This document shows positions 6,259 to 10,705 of a stretch of DNA of 10,705 nt, piece after piece. The translations under genes were made by a program, and so were the position numbers. This DNA comes from Bacteroidales bacterium (GTDB lineage Bacteria; Bacteroidota; Bacteroidia; Bacteroidales; Muribaculaceae). The notes under the pieces were generated by a model. The model was not told the origin of the DNA and ran no database searches. It saw nothing but the letters and a program-made list of their open reading frames with translations. Location: positions 5,744 through 16,448 of the forward strand of contig JAUNCU010000047.1 of assembly GCA_030526455.1 (NCBI GenBank), read 5' to 3'. Numbering within the stretch: position 1 is the stretch's first letter; every line of letters begins with the position of its first letter.

Positions 6259-6371
6259 TAAACACTTTTTTACATTATCGCTGAATTTACTAAAAACACA
6301 TGGAAAAAAGTGAATACAACAGAAGGAATTTTATTCAGGAATAATATTTCAAAAGTCTAGAAGTTATACAA

Positions 6372-7262
6372 TTACTGCCAGAGAGGTTCTGACTCCCAAC
6401 CCTCAGGAAAACCAAGAGCATTCTTGTCGATCTCAGGGAAATCGGAGAACAGAGCATGTAGTTTGTCTAGCATATCGTTGTTTGGAGAGATAATATCAAT
6501 AAAGTATTTAATTACACACAAAGTAAAATAGATGCGTAACAAATCTGTGGGCAAGGTTATCCAGGGCCGAGTCATTCGATTTGGCAAGGTGGCACGAATG
6601 GAGTATACTTTGTTCCAAACACGTGAGTGATGACAGCAAGAGTTTCTCGTTACGGTTATGATGGTGAGCCAAGACTCGAATGGAATGACGTGAAGACCGA
6701 AGGTTTGAGAAATAAGTTTCTTAATTCTGTTGTTCTTTAGGTTGCTATAGATATTCGTCATTACTCCAAGTGGTAGTATTTCGGCCAATATCCATGCTGG
6801 AGGATATGGGTCGCAATATGTATTTCGGAAATGAATAATGAAGTCTTCTCTAGTGTGTCGCAGTTCGCTATCGATGAGTGACATTGTTCGGGTGAACTTT
6901 GCTTGATCAATAAAATTACTAGCATTTGTCATCCAGAATGGATCGCCAATGAAATCAGATGCAACATTTACAATTGTGCTACGTATCTTTTCTATTTCAT
7001 TAAAGAGAAGCAAACGGAACTTCTTATCAAAACGATACAGCGTCATTACTTTATCAAAAGAAGCGCCTTCTTTGTAAATATGCCGTTTCTTTGGAATTTT
7101 CAGCAAGGGATACATGTACGCAGAAAGGCGGTAGTAACCTATATGCTTTAGATAATGTTCTGCCTTTATCGGATTATGGATTTCAAGACCTCTAGATTGA
7201 AGCAATAGCACGAGGTCATGCGGAGTTTTATAGGCTTTGCTATATGGAATTGTCGTTGCCAT
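6372..7262 (-). CDS. Abi_2 (AbiD/AbiF-like) HEPN protein, putative RNase toxin
   Basis: Abi_2 proteins (PF07751) include lactococcal AbiD/AbiF, which abort phage infection. They belong to the HEPN fold, whose active members cut RNA. The opening matches the family: YSKAYKTPHDLVLLL, then AEHYLKHIGYYRLSAYMYPL. The catalytic HEPN motif R-x4-H is present as RNSCCH (R206 to H211, counted from the start at 7262), with the polar residue after Arg seen in active HEPNs. FRLLLFNEIEKIRS (82-95) is another conserved helix. I chose the ATG at 7262 (296 residues). An in-frame ATG at 7292 would add MCGSFFFYII, but those codons lie inside the T run and hairpin of the leader. The gene is AT-richer than its neighbours, which suggests transfer. 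No modification, helicase or phage genes are adjacent. Confidence 0.9.
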   Translation of the reverse strand: MATTIPYSKAYKTPHDLVLLLQSRGLEIHNPIKAEHYLKHIGYYRLSAYMYPLLKIPKKRHIYKEGASFDKVMTLYRFDKKFRLLLFNEIEKIRSTIVNVASDFIGDPFWMTNASNFIDQAKFTRTMSLIDSELRHTREDFIIHFRNTYCDPYPPAWILAEILPLGVMTNIYSNLKNNRIKKLISQTFGLHVIPFESWLTIITVTRNSCCHHSRVWNKVYSIRATLPNRMTRPWITLPTDLLRIYFTLCVIKYFIDIISPNNDMLDKLHALFSDFPEIDKNALGFPEGWESEPLWQ

Positions 7263-7271
7263 GATTATATA

Positions 7272-7326
7272 GAAAAAAAACGACCCGCACATTTGAGCAT
7301 CGTTGAGAGGCTTGGCGGGTTCTTGC
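7272..7326 (-). ncRNA. Candidate structured RNA (possible antitoxin) in the abi leader
   Basis: Between the consensus promoter at 7331-7362 and the abi start at 7262 lie about 55 bases. The segment ACCCGC (7320-7315) pairs with GCGGGT (7288-7283) and is closely followed by a run of eight T (7280-7273). Inside the 26-base loop, AACGA (7304-7300, minus strand) is complementary to TCGTT (7283-7279), just after the stem, so an H-type pseudoknot is possible. AGC/GCT in the loop could pair instead. The layout is that of a short terminated RNA followed by the HEPN gene, as in type III toxin-antitoxin loci; read-through would express the protein. The alternative is a simple attenuator. RNA ends are estimated from the promoter and the T run. 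Confidence 0.6.
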
Positions 7327-7330
7327 GCTG

Positions 7331-7362
7331 CAAAGATATGTATAATTCCTCAACTGTGCAAA
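7331..7362 (-). promoter_or_regulatory. Promoter of the abi RNA and gene
   Basis: On the minus strand, TTTG (7362-7359), a 20-base spacer and TATCTTTG (7338-7331) match the Bacteroidetes consensus perfectly. Transcription should start near 7323-7328, directly before the hairpin, so the structured RNA is the first thing transcribed. Confidence 0.85.
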
Positions 7363-7542
7363 TATTTATTGGGTTATGTAATATTTTGCCTTGAATTATT
7401 CCTACGGCGCTGACGGTTAAGATACTAAAGTCATTCATGAGTTATGATGATTGCTTAGGACTTTGACCGCTTTGAGTTATGCATGGGGCTTATGGGGATT
7501 GGGGTGTTGCCAGGGCATTTTTGCGAATTTATGGGGGATTGC
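7363..7542. other. Gene-free spacer between divergent promoters
   Basis: About 180 bases separate the abi and tamL promoters. GAGTTATG occurs twice (7439-7446 and 7474-7481). I see no ORF, terminator, tRNA or copy of the dispersed repeat here. Confidence 0.5.
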
Positions 7543-7573
7543 TTTGTGGAACGAGCGAAAGGGTGTAAATTTG
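7543..7573 (+). promoter_or_regulatory. Promoter of tamL
   Basis: TTTG (7543-7546), a 19-base spacer and TAAATTTG (7566-7573) match the Bacteroidetes consensus. Transcription would start near 7577-7580, leaving a leader of only about 20 bases before the TTG start codon. Confidence 0.8.
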
Positions 7574-7598
7574 CATTATATTTAATAAATTAGCGATT

Positions 7599-9947
7599 TT
7601 GCGTACCTACTTCTCGAAATATCTCATCATGCTCTGCTGCGCCGCGCTTGTGTGGGGGCTGCTTCCTTCGTGCAGTTCTACGAAGCATGTGCCTGAAGGG
7701 CAGTATCTGCTCGACAATGTGAGTCTGCACATTCTCGACAAGCAAAACGAAAACAGCGAAGTGAGCACCTACGACCTGGTGAACTATCTGCGCCAGACCG
7801 AAAACCACAAGGTGCTGGGCGGTCTGAAACTGCAGTTGGCGTTCTACAACCTCTCGGGAAAGGACTCCACGAAGTGGTTCAACAAATGGGTGCAGCGTGT
7901 GGGCACGCCGCCTGTGATCTACGACTCTACACTCACCGAGGCGAGCGTGAACCAACTGAAGATGGCGCTGCTCAACAAGGGCTACATGAACAACAATGTG
8001 ACGAGCGAAGTGGAAACCGATGAGGGCAAGCGCAAGGTGCGCGTGAAGTACAACATTCGCCTCAATGCGCCTTACTACGTGCGCAACATCGCCTACGACA
8101 TTCCTAACGACACGATTCGCGACTACATTCTCGCCGACACCACGCTCTACCCTATCAGGCAAAACTCGGTTTTCGACCACAACAAACTGGAGAAGGAGCG
8201 CGAATTCATTACCGAAAATCTGCGTAATCACGGCTACTACGCCTTCAACAAGGAATACATCACTTTCTTTGCCGACACGGCTGCGGGATCGCGCGCCGTC
8301 GACCTCACGCTCAACCTGCGCCAGCCTCGTGCGCTCACACGCATCCCTGAATACACCAGCCACCGACCATTCTACGTGCGATCGGTGACCTATGTGACCA
8401 ACTACGACCCCGTGACCATGCAAGACGGCCACTACTCGGGCGTGGAGGAAGAATACGGCGGACTGCGCTACATCTACGACGCCGACGACCGCTACCTGCG
8501 CCGCAGCCCCCTGCACGAGTGCTGCTACATCACGCCGGGCGAAATCTACGACGCTAGCAATGTGACCAAGACCTACAAGGCACTGGGCCGATTTGAGATT
8601 CTGAAATTTGTGAACATCATCACCGAACCCGTGGGCGAAATCGACGGGAAGATGTGGGTCGACACCTACATCCTGCTGCAGCGCGACAAGTCGCAAAGCG
8701 TGTCGGTGGCGCTCGAAGGCACCAACAGCGAGGGCGACCTGGGCTTCGGCGTGGGCATGACCTATCAGCACCGCAACATTTTCAAGGGGTCGGAGGTGCT
8801 CAACGCCAAGTTCTCTACCCGCTACGAGAGCATCTCGGGCGACGTGGGCGGCCTCATCAACGACAACTACTCTGAATATTCGGCCGAGGTGGGCATCATG
8901 TACCCGAAATTCAAGGCGCCTTTCCTGAAGCGCAGTTTCAAGCAGCGCATCAAGGCCACCACCGAACTCACCACCTCGTTCAGTTACCAGGCGCGACCCG
9001 AATACACGCGCATCATCGCTGGCGCGGGATGGAAATACGTGTGGAGCGAGCGCAACAACAACACCTCTCACCACACGCTCAACCTGCTCGACCTGAGTTA
9101 CGTGGCACTGCCTAAGAGCAAATCGCACTTCCTCGACAGCATCAGCAACCCGCTGCTGCGCTACTCTTACGAAGACCACTTTATCATGCGCCTGGGCTAC
9201 AGTTTCTACCACACCAACAAGCGCGAACAGTCGCCGCTGAGCAAAGGCATTCAGCAAAACATCTACACGCTGCGCGCATCGGCCGAAACCGCGGGCAACT
9301 TGCTCTACGGCATCAGCAAACTGGTGGGCCACCAGAAGGCCGACGATGGCAGTTACAAGGTGTTTGGCATTCGCTACTCGCAATACGTGAAACTACAGGC
9401 CGACTACGCCTTTACCCACAACTTCAACGATCGCGCCTCGCTGGCAATGCACGTGGGCGCGGGCGTGGCAATTCCCTACGGCAACTCTTCGGTGGTGCCA
9501 TTTGAAAAGCGCTTCTACGCCGGTGGCGCCAACAGTGTGCGCGGCTGGGGTGTGCGTACGCTGGGACCGGGTAGTTTTGCCGCCAAAAACAGTCAAAACA
9601 GTTTCATCTACCAGTGTGGCGACATTCGCTTCGACGCCAATATCGAATTCCGCTCAAAACTCTTCTGGGTGATAGAGGGCGCCGCCTTCATCGACGCGGG
9701 CAACATCTGGACCATACGCGAATACAAGGACCAGCCAGGCGGTGTGTTCCGCTTCGGCAAGTTCTACGAGCAACTGGCTGCGGCCTACGGCATTGGCGTG
9801 CGCATGAATTTCACCTACTTCCTGGTGCGCCTCGACATGGGTATGAAGGCCCACAACCCCGCATCGGGACAAGACCACTGGCCTCTGTTCCGCCCCAACT
9901 TCAAGCGCGACAGCGAATTCCACTTCTCGGTGGGCTACCCATTCTAA
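7599..9947 (+). CDS. tamL: TamL-type BamA/TamA family outer-membrane lipoprotein
   Basis: TamL is the Bacteroidetes form of TamA, an Omp85-family outer-membrane protein that works with TamB in envelope assembly. Unlike TamA it is a lipoprotein: residues 1-24 are a lipoprotein signal (MRTYFSKYLIMLCC onward) with lipobox LPSC and acylated C25. Residues about 35-370 hold POTRA-like repeats, for example LLDNVSLHI, YYVRNIAYDIPN and FYVRSVTYV. A 16-strand barrel fills about 370-782, with the Omp85 loop-6 motif VRGW at 647-650 and a C-terminal Phe. The start is taken as TTG at 7599, because the next ATG (residue 11) would remove the charged n-region. No tamB follows; a HAD phosphatase gene starts 46 bases downstream, with no terminator seen between. 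Confidence 0.88.
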   Translation: MRTYFSKYLIMLCCAALVWGLLPSCSSTKHVPEGQYLLDNVSLHILDKQNENSEVSTYDLVNYLRQTENHKVLGGLKLQLAFYNLSGKDSTKWFNKWVQRVGTPPVIYDSTLTEASVNQLKMALLNKGYMNNNVTSEVETDEGKRKVRVKYNIRLNAPYYVRNIAYDIPNDTIRDYILADTTLYPIRQNSVFDHNKLEKEREFITENLRNHGYYAFNKEYITFFADTAAGSRAVDLTLNLRQPRALTRIPEYTSHRPFYVRSVTYVTNYDPVTMQDGHYSGVEEEYGGLRYIYDADDRYLRRSPLHECCYITPGEIYDASNVTKTYKALGRFEILKFVNIITEPVGEIDGKMWVDTYILLQRDKSQSVSVALEGTNSEGDLGFGVGMTYQHRNIFKGSEVLNAKFSTRYESISGDVGGLINDNYSEYSAEVGIMYPKFKAPFLKRSFKQRIKATTELTTSFSYQARPEYTRIIAGAGWKYVWSERNNNTSHHTLNLLDLSYVALPKSKSHFLDSISNPLLRYSYEDHFIMRLGYSFYHTNKREQSPLSKGIQQNIYTLRASAETAGNLLYGISKLVGHQKADDGSYKVFGIRYSQYVKLQADYAFTHNFNDRASLAMHVGAGVAIPYGNSSVVPFEKRFYAGGANSVRGWGVRTLGPGSFAAKNSQNSFIYQCGDIRFDANIEFRSKLFWVIEGAAFIDAGNIWTIREYKDQPGGVFRFGKFYEQLAAAYGIGVRMNFTYFLVRLDMGMKAHNPASGQDHWPLFRPNFKRDSEFHFSVGYPF

Positions 9948-9993
9948 ACGACGACGACACCAAAATTCTATAGCACTACACATTGATAAGAAT

Positions 9994-10662
9994 ATGAAAA
10001 AATTAGTGATATTTGACCTCGATGGCACGCTGCTGAACACCATCGACGACCTCGGACAGGCCGCTAACCACGCACTGCAGCAAAACGAATATCCCACCCA
10101 CAGCATAGCATCCTACCCCTTCTTTGTGGGCAATGGGGTGCGCAACCTCATGAAACGCGTGCTCCCTGAATCGCAACGCGACGATGCCACCATCGAACGC
10201 GTGCTGAAAGATTTCAAGGCTTACTACGACGAACATCTCACCGACTACACCAAGCCCTACCCAGGCATCATCGAACTGCTGGAAGACCTGCGCGACCGCG
10301 GGGTGAAACTGGCGGTGGCGAGCAACAAATACCACGCCGCCGTGCAACGCCTCATCGAACACGCCTTCCCCACCATCGACTTCGTGGCGGTGGAAGGACA
10401 GAAGGAGGGCATCAAGGTGAAACCCGACCCCTCAATCGTGTTCAGCGTGCTCGCTCAAGCGCATGTGGAGAAAGCCGACACGCTCTATGTGGGCGACTCG
10501 GGTGTGGACATGGAAACCGCCCGCCGCGCCTGCATCGACTCAGTGGGCGTAAGTTGGGGCTTCCGCCCAATCAAGGAACTGAACGAATACCACGCCGACG
10601 TGATCGTAAACAGCCCCCACGAAATCCTGGAAATAGCAGAAAACGGGATTCCACTGAAGTGA
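9994..10662 (+). CDS. HAD family hydrolase, phosphoglycolate phosphatase-like
   Basis: This is a cytoplasmic phosphatase of the haloacid dehalogenase superfamily, Gph/PGMB-like. All four motifs are present in 222 residues: FDLDGTLLNT with nucleophile D8 and acid/base D10; S110 in VASNK (108-112); K143 in KVKPDP (141-146); and GDSGVDMETA (167-176) with the magnesium ligands D168 and D172. A helical C1 cap spans about 16-85, including VGNGVRNLMKRVLP, which resembles phosphoglycolate phosphatases. Phosphoglycolate is therefore the likeliest substrate, but beta-phosphoglucomutase-like and promiscuous sugar phosphatases share these motifs. It lies 46 bases after tamL without a visible promoter and may be read from the tamL promoter. 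Confidence 0.9.
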   Translation: MKKLVIFDLDGTLLNTIDDLGQAANHALQQNEYPTHSIASYPFFVGNGVRNLMKRVLPESQRDDATIERVLKDFKAYYDEHLTDYTKPYPGIIELLEDLRDRGVKLAVASNKYHAAVQRLIEHAFPTIDFVAVEGQKEGIKVKPDPSIVFSVLAQAHVEKADTLYVGDSGVDMETARRACIDSVGVSWGFRPIKELNEYHADVIVNSPHEILEIAENGIPLK

Positions 10663-10670
10663 GGGGGCTA

Positions 10671-10705
10671 AGGAGATTTTTCCAGGAAGTTAAGAAGATT
10701 TTCTT
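10671..10705 (+). repeat. Dispersed intergenic repeat, copy C (cut by window end)
   Basis: AGGAGATTTTTCCAGGAAGT (10671-10690), followed by TAAGAAG, matches the start of copy A (31-61) in order and sequence. It begins nine bases after the HAD stop codon. The hairpin and double palindrome would lie beyond the window, so they cannot be confirmed. Confidence 0.55.

Noticed and set aside
6180..6371. Small gene or RNA between pfkB and abi
   Set aside because: AT-rich, with stops in all frames; only the -7 box at 6251-6258 is supported, and no convincing terminator for abi was found.
6903..7151. 82-codon plus-strand open frame within the abi gene
   Set aside because: AT-rich antisense frame with no start signal or domain; the opposite strand encodes a conserved Abi_2 protein.
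7590..9383. 597-codon open frame on the minus strand across tamL
   Set aside because: It is the mirror of a clearly coding GC-rich gene; its translation is dominated by Val, His, Ala and Arg, with no recognisable domain or start context.

Overview
The window looks like a chromosomal segment of a Bacteroidales bacterium, possibly Prevotella-like or Muribaculaceae-like. The evidence is Bacteroidetes-type promoters (TTTG, about 20 bases, then TAnnTTTG), starts without Shine-Dalgarno sequences, and proteins typical of the phylum: a TamL lipoprotein, a DUF4421-like envelope protein and a FucP-type sugar transporter. The genes are G+C-moderate except for one clearly AT-richer gene at 6372-7262.

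Layout. 1-345: a gene-free block with a dispersed repeat, a double palindrome and an 8-base tandem repeat, then the greA promoter and a leader hairpin. 346-1276: greA and a HIT-family gene, probably one operon closed by a terminator. 1364-2620: a DUF4421-like exported protein. 2637-2740: a second, inverted copy of the dispersed repeat, which also ends the minus-strand DJ-1/PfpI gene (2743-3300). 3484-3981: a bPH2 membrane protein with its own promoter. It converges on a strong bidirectional terminator with a minus-strand sugar operon, a PfkB kinase (5271-6179) followed by a FucP-like MFS transporter (4077-5246). 6372-7262: an Abi_2 (AbiD/AbiF-like) HEPN protein on the minus strand. 7599-9947: TamL, followed by a HAD phosphatase (9994-10662). 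10671-10705: the start of a third repeat copy, cut by the window edge.

How the parts work together. Most of the window is housekeeping: transcript cleavage (GreA), nucleotide hydrolysis (HIT), protein or glyoxal quality control (DJ-1), sugar uptake and phosphorylation (MFS plus PfkB), outer-membrane assembly (TamL) and phosphate-ester hydrolysis (HAD). The accessory element is the Abi_2 gene. Its canonical promoter is followed by about 50 bases that can fold into a GC-rich hairpin or H-type pseudoknot ending in a run of eight T, and the toxin-like HEPN gene starts about ten bases later. This promoter, structured RNA, terminator and HEPN gene order matches type III (RNA antitoxin) toxin-antitoxin loci, and is the best candidate for a little-described system here. 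The second signal is the dispersed repeat: its 5' half is conserved in sequence, while its 3' double palindrome keeps its shape with an almost entirely different sequence.
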